NCBI RefSeq assembly: GCF_023078275.1 | Contig: NC_062985.1 | Coordinates: forward strand, 372,001 to 436,000 | DNA: 64,000 nucleotides | From: Leguminivora glycinivorella | Taxonomy: Eukaryota; Arthropoda; Insecta; Lepidoptera; Tortricidae | Reading direction: 5' to 3' | Part shown: positions 57,301 through 63,985 of the stretch, in pieces | How the letters are laid out: every line of letters begins with the position of its first letter | Position numbering within the stretch: the stretch's first letter is position 1 | Notes under the pieces: model-generated | The model's input: only the letters and a program-made list of their open reading frames with translations | Database searches by the model: none | Told to the model about the DNA's origin: nothing | Made by a program: the position numbers and the translations under genes

Positions 57301-58600
57301 CTTAGAAGACTCGGAAATCATTTCGTACAGATTTTCAGACTTTTGCAAATTAAGATTCAAAAGATGTTGGTTCCTACAGTCACCGGCAATAACATTGCAC
57401 AAAAAGAAATCCGCAAATATATTTGACACAACCTTATTTCTAGAGCCATAATAGAGTATCAGATATTTATGTAGCTTTTACTTGTGACTGTACCATAGAA
57501 CCTGATTTTGGTCTAAGAAAATCGATGGCAGGTGAATCTCCAAAAAAAAACTTTGAAATGTTTACCGATGTCAAGTCAGCCAAAAAAGTGGTTTACCTCT
57601 TTTCGACCTTATGTGTTTGGAATAGAGTCGAAAAGTGGTAAAGCATTTTCTTGGCTGACTACATCGTCTAGGCCAGCACTTGTAGCAGCGAAGTTAAAAT
57701 ATGTGAACCATTTATTAGGGTTCCGTAGTCAACTAGGAACCCTTATAGTTTCGCCATGTCTGTCTGTCCGTCCGTCCGCGGATAATCTCAGTATCCGTTA
57801 GCACTAGAAAGCTGAAATTTGGTACCAATATTTTTTTATTAATATTTTGGTACCAATATTTATTTATTTGGTATCAATCACGCCGACGAAGTACAAAAAT
57901 AAAAAGTGAAAAAAAATGTTTTATTAGGGTACCCCCCCTACACGTAAAGTGGGGAGTGATTTTTTTTTTCATTTCAACCCTAACGTGTGATATATTGTTG
58001 GATAGGTATTTAAAAATGAATAGGGGTTTACTAAAACCATTTTTTGATAATGCTCATATTTTCGGAAATAATCGCTCCTAAAGTAAAAAAATGTGTCCCC
58101 CCCCCTCTCTAACTTTGAACCATAACTTAAAAAAATATGAAAAAAAATCACAAAAGTACACCTTTATAAAGACTTTCTAGGAAAATTATTTTCTAACTTG
58201 ATAGGTTGAACAGTTTTTGAAAAAAATACGGGAAACTACCGAACCAAAGTGCGTTTTCACATTATCCGATCCGATATCGGATGTCGGACCGATATCCCAT
58301 ACCTACATTACAGGCGCCATCTTGGATTTTTTCTACTGAAATCCTTCCGACATCCGATATCGGATCGGATAATGTGAAAACGGCGTAAGCGTGGCCCGAC
58401 ACGCTCTTGTCCGGTTTTTTATTAGTGTAATTAATATTTGTTTCCAGTTCCCAGACGAAGAAGCCGACGGCTTCAACCAAGTGAAATACGTCCCCGCCAT
58501 CTACACGCACTGCTACGACTCGTCCGGCACGCGCATCTTCACCGCCGGCGGCCCGCTGCCCGCGCCGCTCATCGGCAACTACGCCGGCATCTGGCAGTGA
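42211..58600 (+). CDS. DCAF12: DCAF12 orthologue, WD40 substrate receptor of CRL4 ubiquitin ligase (10 coding exons)
   Basis: Coding segments are 42211-42308, 43243-43390, 44730-44882, 46773-46894, 47850-47949, 49573-49723, 52397-52554, 55417-55573, 56130-56227 and 58448-58600. Together they make 1338 nt, or 445 residues plus TGA; human DCAF12 is about 453. All introns are GT-AG and all phases agree. Recognition rests on blocks close to vertebrate DCAF12: NMNKVFCSQWL and QVVFGTKCN (exon 3), LPTLDPVCVG and HKDW (exon 5), GIRSASF and TIGTG (exon 8), FYDMRAAK (exon 9), and YTHCYDSSGT, GGPLP and NYAGIW (exon 10). The family forms a beta-propeller that docks on DDB1 and presents substrates, including proteins ending in acidic residues, to CUL4-RBX1. 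FYDMR fits a WDxR-type DDB1 contact; that is inference. The start was chosen because AAAATGG is a good insect context and the ORF opens there. The introns hold many transposons, but no exon is broken. Confidence 0.95.
43243..43390 (+). CDS. DCAF12: DCAF12 coding exon 2 (residues 33-82)
   Basis: The exon follows a TGCAG acceptor and ends before GTGCGT. It holds an acidic stretch (SDSDSEEE) and FVDYVRSREIQ, which matches the YYLKNREV region just upstream of the propeller in human DCAF12. It is phase 0 at its end. Confidence 0.9.
44112..44480 (-). mobile_element. tRNA-derived SINE with 143-bp tandem duplication and inverted tail
   Basis: The minus-strand A box (TGGCTGAGCGG) and B box (GGTTCGATTCC) are at 44125-44190. 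44145-44287 is repeated at 44288-44430, then 44439-44476 is an inverse copy of 44192-44229. It lies in DCAF12 intron 2. Confidence 0.7.
44527..44626. mobile_element. MITE family J, diverged
   Basis: CAGGCCGTCCTTTTTACACT and GCGATAGGGATGC match copies at 6612 and 61552. Confidence 0.4.
44730..44882 (+). CDS. DCAF12: DCAF12 coding exon 3 (residues 83-133)
   Basis: The exon runs from a TTATTTCAG acceptor to a GTAACC donor and is exactly 51 codons. It carries NLGNMNKVFCSQWLSDRQVV, the most conserved entry into the first WD40 blade. Its 3' edge is duplicated in the following intron at 44934-44953. Confidence 0.95.
44934..44953 (+). repeat. Exact 20-bp copy of the DCAF12 exon 3/intron 3 edge, with a second splice donor
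   Basis: These 20 bases are identical to 44866-44885, which spans the end of exon 3 and its GTA donor, at an offset of 68 bp. The copy is followed by TGT, so it presents a donor (AAG|GTATGT) that is at least as good by eye. Using it would extend exon 3 by 68 nt and hit an in-frame TAG at 44901-44903. Confidence 0.85.
45378..45554 (-). repeat. Dispersed repeat G in DCAF12 intron 3
   Basis: CATACTAATATTATAAATGG to GCGGGCAAAAGCTAG, nearly full length. Confidence 0.7.
45780..46020 (-). repeat. Dispersed repeat R, inverted, in intron 3
   Basis: TCAAATCAGCTTCTTTTTAT to AGTATAGGAAACTAGCC; inverse of 37436-37650. Confidence 0.6.
46177..46402 (-). repeat. Dispersed repeat H, inverted, in intron 3
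   Basis: CAGTATAATAAAGAGTATTA to TCGCCAGTGGCCGAGG. Confidence 0.65.
46607..46744. mobile_element. Palindromic MITE immediately upstream of exon 4
   Basis: CGACGACAATAACGTACAAA and ATACGTTGTTGTCGTCG are the arms; TGCAATCTGC-type steps are also mirrored. It ends 28 bp before exon 4. Confidence 0.6.
46773..46894 (+). CDS. DCAF12: DCAF12 coding exon 4 (residues 134-174)
   Basis: The exon encodes LKVYDVRTRSL and HQTGIHALQINPS, matching human VVDVQT and GIHAIELNPS. The acceptor is TTTGCAG and the donor GTAACT. A palindromic MITE ends only 28 bp upstream of the exon. Confidence 0.95.
46904..47815. mobile_element. Nested foldbacks filling DCAF12 intron 4
   Basis: The outer pair is 46904-46963 plus 47144-47215 against 47555-47675 (CTACTCCCGAACTGTTATT, ACATAAAAGT). 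The inner-overlapping pair is 47418-47530 against 47683-47815 (TTTCCTGTA, TTTGACGCAAAGGTTT, CCATGGTTACAGAGC). Repeat G (46964-47143) is inserted in the left arm. Confidence 0.6.
47850..47949 (+). CDS. DCAF12: DCAF12 coding exon 5 (residues 174-207)
   Basis: The exon encodes TLLATGAQNSCELAIYSL, then LPTLDPVCVGEAHKDW, nearly identical to the same blade in the human protein. The acceptor is TTTTAG and the donor GTAAGA. Confidence 0.95.
48068..48582. mobile_element. Inverted-repeat element N with nested SINE, intron 5
   Basis: 48068-48150 and 48499-48582 are inverse copies (TTTGTAGTGACATCTAGCG, AAATTATCAGTAC) of about 80 bp. Confidence 0.6.
48235..48450 (-). mobile_element. SINE S1 with exact 9-bp target duplication, intron 5
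   Basis: TAATACTAT at 48226-48234 and 48451-48459 flanks the copy. B box GGGTTCGAATCCTGG. A piece of about 29 bp around ACAAATATCTGTGCTCATC is missing relative to other copies. Confidence 0.85.
48650..48775 (-). mobile_element. tRNA-derived SINE, intron 5
   Basis: Minus strand: A-box-like TAGCCTAGGGC and B box CGGTTCGAATCCGG. A GCCATGAAG step is duplicated inside the tRNA-like part, so no fold is intact. Confidence 0.55.
49128..49218 (-). mobile_element. tRNA-like SINE head, intron 5
   Basis: Minus strand: a 7-bp acceptor pair (GCTTCCG and CGGAAGC), A box TAGCTCAATTGG and B box GGTTCAAGTCC. The anticodon loop reads ACGGATT with C where U33 belongs, and an A-rich 3' tail follows, so this is a SINE rather than a working tRNA gene. 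Confidence 0.6.
49374..49515. repeat. 47-bp palindrome whose loop is a reversed SINE piece
   Basis: 49374-49420 and 49469-49515 are inverse copies (AAGCAGAAACGTCTGCTAAC). The loop 49421-49468 repeats, inverted, the SINE boundary near 49100-49150 (CGCTTCCGGCGGGACTTG). Confidence 0.75.
49573..49723 (+). CDS. DCAF12: DCAF12 coding exon 6 (residues 208-257)
   Basis: The exon encodes ILDMCWLDDEFLVTGSRDSK, matching human IFSIAWISDTMAVSGSRDGS. The rest is a Pro/Ala-rich loop that is shorter than in human. The donor is GTAAGT. A decayed copy of its first half begins 21 bp downstream (49744-49803). Confidence 0.95.
49744..49803 (+). pseudogene. Decayed tandem copy of the first half of DCAF12 exon 6
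   Basis: In frame, these 20 codons read M C stop L D H E F L V S G S C D S K L S K. Exon 6 reads M C W L D D E F L V T G S R D S K L A L. Most differences are third-position changes; W has become TGA, and there are changes D-H, T-S and R-C. AGTAAG follows where the similarity ends. The copy lies 21 bp after the exon 6 donor. It looks like a local exon duplication that has died; a former alternative exon is possible. Confidence 0.75.
49838..50068 (-). repeat. Dispersed repeat D copy 5, intron 6
   Basis: CACAACATTTTAATTTTGAA to ACGTCGATTTTGCGGCGGGG. Confidence 0.6.
50440..50625 (+). pseudogene. LINE ORF C-terminal remnant, intron 6
   Basis: Frame pieces read GKPKQRWMDCVKEDMR and, after a shift, EWKRKTCCTDPT. 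GRPxKRWMDCV-x-DM and EWK-x-x-TR-x-ADPT are the tail motifs of RTE-like lepidopteran retrotransposons, from memory. Two stops and a shift make it dead. A repeat I piece lies at 50258-50310. Confidence 0.5.
50709..50790 (+). repeat. Dispersed repeat Q (second copy of 20525-20605)
   Basis: This is a short match around CCCGACGTTTCGAAC preceded by ATGGAAACGGATTA. The motif looks like a known type of widespread lepidopteran repeat, judged from memory. Confidence 0.5.
51295..52272. mobile_element. hAT-like non-autonomous transposon in DCAF12 intron 6
   Basis: Ends TAGAGATGGGCCGAATATTC and its inverse are flanked by an exact 8-bp duplication GTATCCAC (51287-51294 and 52273-52280). That length and the TAGAGATGGG start fit hAT elements. 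The body is rich in ATTCGG steps and is split by the family A insertion. Confidence 0.8.
51554..52064 (-). mobile_element. TTAA-flanked MITE, family A copy 3, nested in a hAT-like element
   Basis: TTAA at 51550-51553 and 52065-52068 bounds 511 bp of inverted family A. It sits inside the element 51295-52272 and is therefore the younger insertion. Confidence 0.8.
52397..52554 (+). CDS. DCAF12: DCAF12 coding exon 7 (residues 258-310)
   Basis: The exon encodes QKVRALTFNPRWREIAALTL, NGYIHVFNAE and a cysteine-containing turn, matching human KVRALAFN and LDGYFHLWKAEN. The acceptor is CTCAG and the donor GTACGT. It follows the longest intron, about 2.7 kb, which carries a nested hAT-like element. 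Confidence 0.95.
52621..52745 (-). repeat. Dispersed repeat W copy 1, intron 7
   Basis: ATATTTGACATTTTAACACA, AAATTGTCAAAACTGA and TGTCGAGAGATGGC match 58840-58975 in inverse. Confidence 0.6.
52936..53073. mobile_element. Palindromic MITE family M copy 2, TAA target site
   Basis: CCCCCTTATTCATAAACG to TTTATGAATAAGGGGG between TAA at 52933-52935 and 53074-53076. Confidence 0.8.
53100..53338 (-). repeat. Dispersed repeat D copy 6, intron 7
   Basis: CCACAATAATAACCTAACCA to CCCCGTCGTTTTTGCATTGG. Confidence 0.65.
53724..53859 (+). pseudogene. THAP-domain exon with premature stop, DCAF12 intron 7
   Basis: ATG 53724 opens MGHQCCFVVNCTNNGINSRC, then TFYAFLRAHWK, TAG at 53817-53819, and in the same frame DQRTKWIATVKRKR before ACGTAAGT. 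C-x4-C, a Phe-rich strand and R-x2-KW-x2-x-VKR are THAP features. It is longer than the other THAP exons here and unrelated at base level, so it is a separate family. It could derive from a transposase or a retrocopied host THAP gene. Confidence 0.5.
54438..54920 (-). mobile_element. Repeat B2, non-autonomous THAP-exon element in DCAF12 intron 7
   Basis: This is an inverted copy of 568-1043, aligning from the GC-rich tail (54440-54600) to the leader (54780-54920). Confidence 0.6.
54645..54728 (-). pseudogene. THAP-domain start exon inside repeat B2
   Basis: On the minus strand, 27 codons read MSTCSVKWCGKVTRSSNLKT, then DGITFHK, followed by TAA where a splice donor should be. It differs from the copy at 754 by A-T and V-G and at its end, so both are copies of one THAP exon. 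It lies in DCAF12 intron 7, antisense to that gene. Confidence 0.6.
55417..55573 (+). CDS. DCAF12: DCAF12 coding exon 8 (residues 311-363)
   Basis: The exon encodes ESGIYAIGCKSYTLLLDCRT, GCGIRSASF and MLTIGTGLG, matching human VYAVGSQ, GSGIRSVSF and IITVGTGQG. The acceptor is TTATAG and the donor GTAAGA. Confidence 0.95.
55634..55830. mobile_element. Head-to-head pair of SINE S2 copies, intron 8
   Basis: A minus copy (B box near 55665-55680) and a plus copy (B box near 55772-55785) meet at 55731-55738, forming a palindrome with arms of about 95 bp. Both carry TGGTCTAGTGGT-type A boxes and the TTTCTTTCGTGTATGATA tail. Confidence 0.75.
55875..56095 (+). repeat. Dispersed repeat R, intron 8
   Basis: GCACGAAATAAAGCATCAGA to AGAAGCTGATTTGACTAGGA; ends about 35 bp before exon 9. 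Confidence 0.6.
56130..56227 (+). CDS. DCAF12: DCAF12 coding exon 9 (residues 363-395)
   Basis: The exon encodes LLMFYDMRAAKYLES, equivalent to human LLFYDIRAQRFLEE, the likely WDxR-type blade end. It finishes RASRGYV, where the human protein has GKGWL. The donor is GTAAGT. Confidence 0.95.
56309..56476 (+). repeat. Dispersed repeat G, intron 9
   Basis: CTAGCTTTTTCCCGCGGCTT to TTCCCATTTATAATA. Confidence 0.65.
56477..56739. mobile_element. TA-flanked MITE with about 45-bp ends, intron 9
   Basis: CAGAGTGTAACAAAAATGGT and inverse, with GTGATCCGTTTAAGGGCGTA mirrored. It abuts repeat G. Confidence 0.7.
56761..56986 (+). repeat. Dispersed repeat H copy 3, intron 9
   Basis: CTCAGACACTGGCGATCAAA to TCTTTATTACACTGTG. 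Confidence 0.65.
57714..58418 (+). repeat. Dispersed repeat Z, interrupted, just upstream of exon 10
   Basis: AGGGTTCCGTAGTCAACTAG to GTGGCCCGACACGCTCTTGT, matching 31383-31842, with MITE F nested at 58249-58385. It ends 30 bp before exon 10. Confidence 0.65.
58249..58385. mobile_element. MITE family F copy nested in repeat Z
   Basis: GTGCGTTTTCACATTATCCG and inverse; near-identical to 19845-19977 except a CTACATTA step. Confidence 0.8.
58448..58600 (+). CDS. DCAF12: DCAF12 terminal coding exon 10 (residues 396-445, stop)
   Basis: The exon runs from a TTTCCAG acceptor to TGA at 58598-58600. It encodes FPDEEADGFNQVKYVPAIYT, HCYDSSGTRIFTAGGPLP and NYAGIWQ, the family's C-terminal blade; human ends NYAGLWS. 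It is GC-rich against AT-rich surroundings. Confidence 0.96.
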   Translation, partial: FPDEEADGFNQVKYVPAIYTHCYDSSGTRIFTAGGPLPAPLIGNYAGIWQ

Positions 58601-58647
58601 GCCGACTTTACATACATTACAACGGGGACAAGACAAGTGGTGGTTTA

Positions 58648-58721
58648 GCACAACTTGCGCGCGAGTCCATACATCAAGCGCGACTTCAAGTATGGACTCG
58701 CGGGCGAGAGTGCAAGTTGTG
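58648..58721 (+). repeat. Inverted repeat in the probable DCAF12 3' UTR
   Basis: CGCGAGTCCATAC and GTATGGACTCGCG pair exactly, with CACAACTTGC and GCAAGTTGTG outside after a bulge. It lies 48 bp after the stop codon and would be transcribed. Confidence 0.65.
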
Positions 58722-58757
58722 ATCTAGCACAATTGCGTGGTATCTATACATGTTTGA

Positions 58758-59315
58758 TATACACCCTGTTTTCATTGAATTCCGTTAACTTTAAGACAAA
58801 GAGGATCAAGTATTAAAGAGAGTTGCTGTCAAAGTAAAATGTATAATCACAGTGCATAGACTGCCATCTCTCGACACAGGCTTGAAACTTTTGAACCTCA
58901 GTTTTGACAATTTGGCCCATATTCTTAGCTTGATATGTTTTAAAATGTCAAATATTAATATTAGCACCATCTAGCCGAGCGTACCCCAAAGGTGTATCGC
59001 CATCTAGCTCACCGTACCTTTTTCTGTATGGTTTTGGGGTACGTTTTTTTCTTAGACTTTATCTGTCATACGAAGTTATATAGGTCTTTGCTTTAAGAGA
59101 AGGTTCTTTAGATCAAATACAATTAATTTCTCTAAGAAACTAGCATCTTACGGTTATCGAGTTACTAAAAAAAATAAAGATAATTACTGACTTGTTTTGA
59201 CAAAATTATGAAATTTTTTTTTTGCGAATTTAACTAAAAGTGATATACAAGCTGGTTTCTGATAATGAACCTAGCTACGTGTCGAATTTAACGGAAAACA
59301 AAAAAACATGGTGTA
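58758..59315 (+). mobile_element. DNA element family L copy 3, split by repeat W
   Basis: ATACACCCTGTTTTCATTGA to AACAAAAAAACATGGTGTA. 58797-59095 is extra relative to copies 1 and 2 and contains the W match. An AATAAA at 59173-59178 inside could serve as a poly(A) signal for DCAF12. Confidence 0.6.
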
Positions 59316-59437
59316 TTGTGGCGACCGTGACAGAACACGAACCTTCAGTCTTCGGCGTAATCTAGCGCGCTGCCACTTATCACATCACTGAGACAAGATA
59401 CAAAAATAGTTATTTGTTTTACAAGGGCGCAAAGTTT

Positions 59438-59532
59438 GTTTAACCTACGTGCCTTGAAACCCTCGCAACGCTCAAGATTCCGAATATTAGAGTCTTGAGC
59501 GTTGCGAGGGTTTCAAGGCACGTAGGTTAAAC
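59438..59532. repeat. Perfect 40-bp hairpin with 15-nt loop
   Basis: 59438-59477 and 59493-59532 are exact inverse copies, beginning GTTTAACCTACGTGCCTTGA. Confidence 0.9.
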
Positions 59533-59539
59533 AGACTGC

Positions 59540-60227
59540 CACCGAGTGAAGTGAAACAAGAAGTTTTTCACCACACCAACTCGAACTAAATACTGACTAT
59601 AAAACATGTAACTAAATCAAGCCCAGCAATCTATTCAATATCGTCACTACTTTTAAAAAATCTCGTATCTCACGCTGCTCCTCAAAGTTAAAACGCAGTA
59701 AGTCTATATGCATTCCATAGATACTTACTACTATTTTCTTTTCATTGACAGACGAAGATACAAGTTTTTTTTAAAGTAGTGACGATATTTATGATTCAAA
59801 ATAATTACTTGTAGGTAAATTCTCATCAGGCATCAAGTTAAAATTTGTATGAAATTACTTTGCACTCTTGTGGATAAAAGGCAATTTGGCTATCCGTTTT
59901 CGAATAACAAAATTGATCTTTATCAGTTGATGTGGTGAAAATGTGTTTATGACCTTGATGTTGAAGAAAATAGTTTTTTTTTGCGTAATACTACTAATTG
60001 CGTAATAATATACTACTCTTGCGTATTAATATACGCAGATACTCGGTTGGTCGCGCTACAAACGAAAGGTTCCTCGTTCATATCTATACATGTACACACA
60101 CACATACATGTTTAATTTATAATGTGGCAAAATTCAAATAATCCTCATACATTTGTTTCTAGGCGATCTCATAAACAAAACGGTGTTGGTTTTTGCATTA
60201 TTATACCATTATAATTTGTGTTTAATT
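59540..60227. other. AT-rich stretch, no gene recognised
   Basis: No exon-like or repeat copy found. Confidence 0.4.
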
Positions 60228-60440
60228 GATGACATAAGAAGTCACAAATAAATCAAAAATATTTGAATGGAAACATACTGACAAACATAAGTTGAATATG
60301 TTTTAAGAATTGATTTAAAATTTTGATTGAATTGATTTAAGATTTGATGACATAAGAAGTCACAAATAAATCAAAAATATTTGAATGGAAACATACTGAC
60401 AAACATAAGTTGAATATGTTTTAAGAATTGATTTAAAAGT
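60228..60440 (+). repeat. 118-bp tandem duplication
   Basis: GATGACATAAGAAGTCACAA begins at 60228 and 60346. About 95 bp are identical. Confidence 0.9.
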
Positions 60441-61300
60441 TTTATATTTTGTTGAATGATTGGACCGATTTGGCCCTGATATGCAAATAAAAGCAATGAC
60501 TCAAATGGGCTTTTACCCCAAAATGTATATTATAATTACGAATTATTATTAGAAAATATTAGCTTAATTTATATTTAATATTACGGCATAACGTATTTGA
60601 ACTGTCAAAAAGTAAAAAATTGCACTTTTGGTGTTTGTGTTTGGTATATTTTTTTTATAAGGACCTAAAATGTATCTGTATACAGAAACCCCTCAAACCA
60701 TAATTTTATCGAGTATGTAACCAACTTTATTCCAAACCAGGCTATCAAACATAATTTACAATAAGTTTTTTTGCAAAAAAATATTTTTGGCACAAGCTTT
60801 TATCGGCGACTGTACCTTTCTTTCAACAGTCATCTACTGCTCTCCAAGTAGTTTCTAAAAACCCCTTACTCGATGAGGACTCCATCATCAGATCATCTCC
60901 ATGATGCCATAATATTGCATTGTCACGTGATTTACATATGTGTGAAAAATTTCAGCTCAATCGGGAACCGGGAAGTGAGTCAAATTTAGCTTCTAAGTTT
61001 TGACCCAAACTGAATAAAAGCTTGTAAAAAAATATGGATGAACTACAGTAGCTACACTGCTACTTCAATAAGTGAAAGCAAATTTGACAGATTTTATTAA
61101 CCTCTGACATGTATATTTATAAATTGGTACTCTTCAGAATTAACTTTGTTTCGTAGGCGTATAAGGTTTGGAGTGGCGTGCAATTTAGTAAAATTGTAAA
61201 TATGGATTTTAGATTTACGTTTCTAAACATATTGATTACCCTGTAAAGGCCTATGCACACCAGAGACACGTTGTAATGTACGGATTTATATAAGAGATGA
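60441..61300. other. AT-rich stretch, no gene recognised
   Basis: No feature found; at 61301-61323 a 23-bp piece matches the SINE S1 body. Confidence 0.4.
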
Positions 61301-61342
61301 TATGCTCAAGAAGGCTTGTGTTGTCATATGGGCAAGCTGTGT

Positions 61343-61459
61343 CCCATTTCTCAAAAAAGAAAATTACAAGTTATTAGCGGAAATCTCTTTCCAACTTGCC
61401 ATATTAGACAGTGACTACCACTTATAAATTGTAACTTGAAGCTTCAAGAAATGGGCCCC
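61343..61459. mobile_element. Small inverted-repeat element
   Basis: GTCCCATTTCTCAAAAAAG and CTTCAAGAAATGGGCCCC are the ends. Confidence 0.4.
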
Positions 61460-61463
61460 TGGA

Positions 61464-61522
61464 GAGCAGCCCTCTCTGTCTGGAATTAGGGAGACACTAA
61501 TTCCAGACAGAGAGGGCTGCTC
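61464..61522. repeat. Perfect 25-bp hairpin with 9-nt loop
   Basis: 61464-61488 and 61498-61522 are exact inverse copies (GAGCAGCCCTCTCTGTCTGG and on). Confidence 0.9.
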
Positions 61523-61551
61523 AAGTGCTTAGTCCTACACGGTAAGCATGG

Positions 61552-61640
61552 TCGCGCGATAGACGATAAAATAGCAGGCCGTCCCTATCGCACTATTTTG
61601 TATTTTTATCGTCTATCGCGCGACCATGCTTCCCGTGCTG
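61552..61640. mobile_element. Palindromic MITE family J
   Basis: AGCATGGTCGCGCGATAGAC and inverse at the right end; GGCCGTCCCTATCGCAC in the middle. Confidence 0.7.
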
Positions 61641-61892
61641 GTCCTAATATAGGCAAGCCGACAGCAAATGTTCGTGGACGCTTTGCCTCTGTTATGCATT
61701 ACCTCTTGTAAGTACCTACCTCAAAAAAAAACTACTTGGTATAATTTATTTTAAACAAAAGAATAATATACGTGAACAGTTCCAAGTATGTCATTAACGT
61801 CAAAGTGAAATAGACCATGTACTTTTTTCAAACACTAATAATTATACAAGTTAGGAGTGTACATGTTTCTAATGGGTCGGCAACGCGCATGT

Positions 61893-61985
61893 GACACCCC
61901 TTGAGTTGCAGGCGTCCATAGGTTACGGTGACCGCTTTCCATCAGGCGGGCCGTATGCCTGTGTGCCACCGACGTGGTATAAAAA
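61893..61985 (-). repeat. Dispersed repeat I, inverted
   Basis: GAGTTGCAGGCGTCCATAGG to GTGCCACCGACGTGGTATA. Confidence 0.55.
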
Positions 61986-62309
61986 AAATTATAGCGCCAT
62001 CTACTTTAGCTGTATTAAAACTTCTGTTACAATATCTACATTCTGTATGCCCTCATTCCTCTCTATGGTACCTACTTCTTAATACATCACAAGATCAGGG
62101 CCGCATATGATATTAAATGACTTACCTATGTATATTGTTGTATATATATATAATTATAGTTTCATGAGCAATAAAAACGAGTGTTGTAAAATGTGGTGTT
62201 CCATGACTAAAATGCCCTTATGCTTGTAGTTCTGTAAGTATATGTTCATCAGAGATTTCTCAGAGCATATAATATTAGAGAGCAGACACCGGTGGATGAA
62301 TCACTATAG

Positions 62310-62475
62310 CTCAGCAAACAGTCGTTGTGTGCGTGCGTGATGACACGACTCGCTGGTCGTTCGCATGTACACACACATGGAAATGCGCGTGTGTCGCGCA
62401 ATAGGAGCGTCCATAAGAACTCGCGACAGGCGTATTCAATACAAATCGCCAGGCATGTCCGCTCTCCTTCCTATA
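62310..62475 (+). repeat. Dispersed repeat U copy 2
   Basis: Matches 36590-36815; open frames in it are not conserved. Confidence 0.55.
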
Positions 62476-62569
62476 TCTGTGAGCAATTCCAACAAGAACT
62501 TGTTCTTATTCCAGAAGAAGCATAAGATATCCCTTGTTCCTATATGAGGAAAAATAATTCTAATAGGAT

Positions 62570-63235
62570 TTTTATTTCTTCATAGAAAACCATTATTTTT
62601 TGCAATTTTCTACGAAGAATATTTTTTCTTCTTTGCTTATAGTCCATTTCAAATACGAAGGCCCGATGGCACTTGAGACGGTCAATTAGCGTTAACAATA
62701 GGATTAGTGATAACAAAAGATACCTGATTGCACCGACAAAAAGATTGCACCGACGCGTGCCAATTTGAAGTGGGCCTAATTAGATAACAAAAGGCTAACA
62801 TTATGAGCCCTATTGTTAAGTTTCGAGTGTCATCGGGCCTTCGTATTTGAAATGGACTATACCCGATTATGAAATGGCATTTTTTTCCCTCATAGAAAAC
62901 CATTATTTTTTGCAGTTTTCATAACCGGGTAAGCTAAGAAAAAAGTCTTTGTAGAAAACTGCATACAATAATGATTTATTTGAGAAAAAAATTCAGGAAG
63001 AAGAAAAGTTCTTCACAGAAAACTGCATACAATAATGGTTTTCTATGAGGAAAGAAAATTCCATTTCATAACCGGGTAAGCAAAGAAGAAAAAATATACT
63101 TCGTAGAAAACTTCAAAAAAAGAATGGTTTTCTACGAAGAAAAAAAAATCCTATTTCATAAGTCATAACCCAGTTAGCTAAGAATTATTTTTCCTCATAC
63201 AAAACCAGTTATCAAACTTGGTTATATCTACGAGG
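62570..63235. repeat. Degenerate GAAAACCATTATTTTTTGCA cluster
   Basis: CATAGAAAACCATTATTTTT, GTAGAAAACTGCATACAATA and ATTTCATAACCGGGTAAGC recur on both strands about six times. Confidence 0.6.
62638..62861. mobile_element. MITE with 31-bp exact ends, inside the cluster
   Basis: TATAGTCCATTTCAAATACG through CCCGATG is mirrored exactly at 62831-62861. Confidence 0.75.
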
Positions 63236-63397
63236 AACAAGGGGTCCACTAGAATGCCACATACATGTTCTTATGAGATGACTCGCCGTGTGTACGGTGC
63301 GAATAATCTAACGCAGCTTTCTGCGTGCTATGTACCCTTACCACGAGTTTGAAGCTTAAATATTTGCTATTCTGCGTAACTATTCATCTCGGTTGTA

Positions 63398-63837
63398 TAC
63401 ACGGTGTAATATGAGGTAACTGGAAGATTTTAACTACGCATTTCTGAGGGCAAAATAAAATGTCATATGTCAAGCAAATTTCGCCAAAAAAATTTTTTTT
63501 ATGTTTTTTTATGTACCTATTTTCACATAAAAAGTAAATGTTATTCGTAAAACTGGCACTTAAAAATACAATCTTTTTCTAAAAAAATACTTTTTTGCAC
63601 TAGTTACTTTTTGATATCTAACGAGGATATAGATTATGTCCGATAACGGCATCATTTCCATCAAAACAGCGTTTCGTTCTGAGAAATAATAAGTACCTAA
63701 TTGTAATTTTTTTTAACGCTTATAACTCTGAAAGTAGGCGAAATCCAGAAAAGTTTTACATTAAGACATTTTACTCTTCTAATATGATGAGAAATACGCT
63801 GTTAAAATTATCCGGTTTCCTCATGTTACACCGTGTA
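63398..63837. mobile_element. MITE family E copy 2
   Basis: TACACGGTGTAATATGAGGT and CATGTTACACCGTGTA; inverse relative to copy 1 at 2046. Confidence 0.7.
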
Positions 63838-63861
63838 GTCTCCACTAAAATGTAATGGAGC

Positions 63862-63985
63862 AGCCGGCCTAGCCAAAATGAAAATCATTGACGTTAGACG
63901 AAAGCGATAGACATAGAATGGAATAGACATAGCTACGATAACGATATTGTTGTAAACGTTTGTGCATTTGGCTACCCAGGTGCTT
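63862..63985. mobile_element. MITE family C copy 5, diverged
   Basis: CCGGCCTAGCCAAAATG and GTGCATTTGGCTACCCAGG are the ends. Confidence 0.45.
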
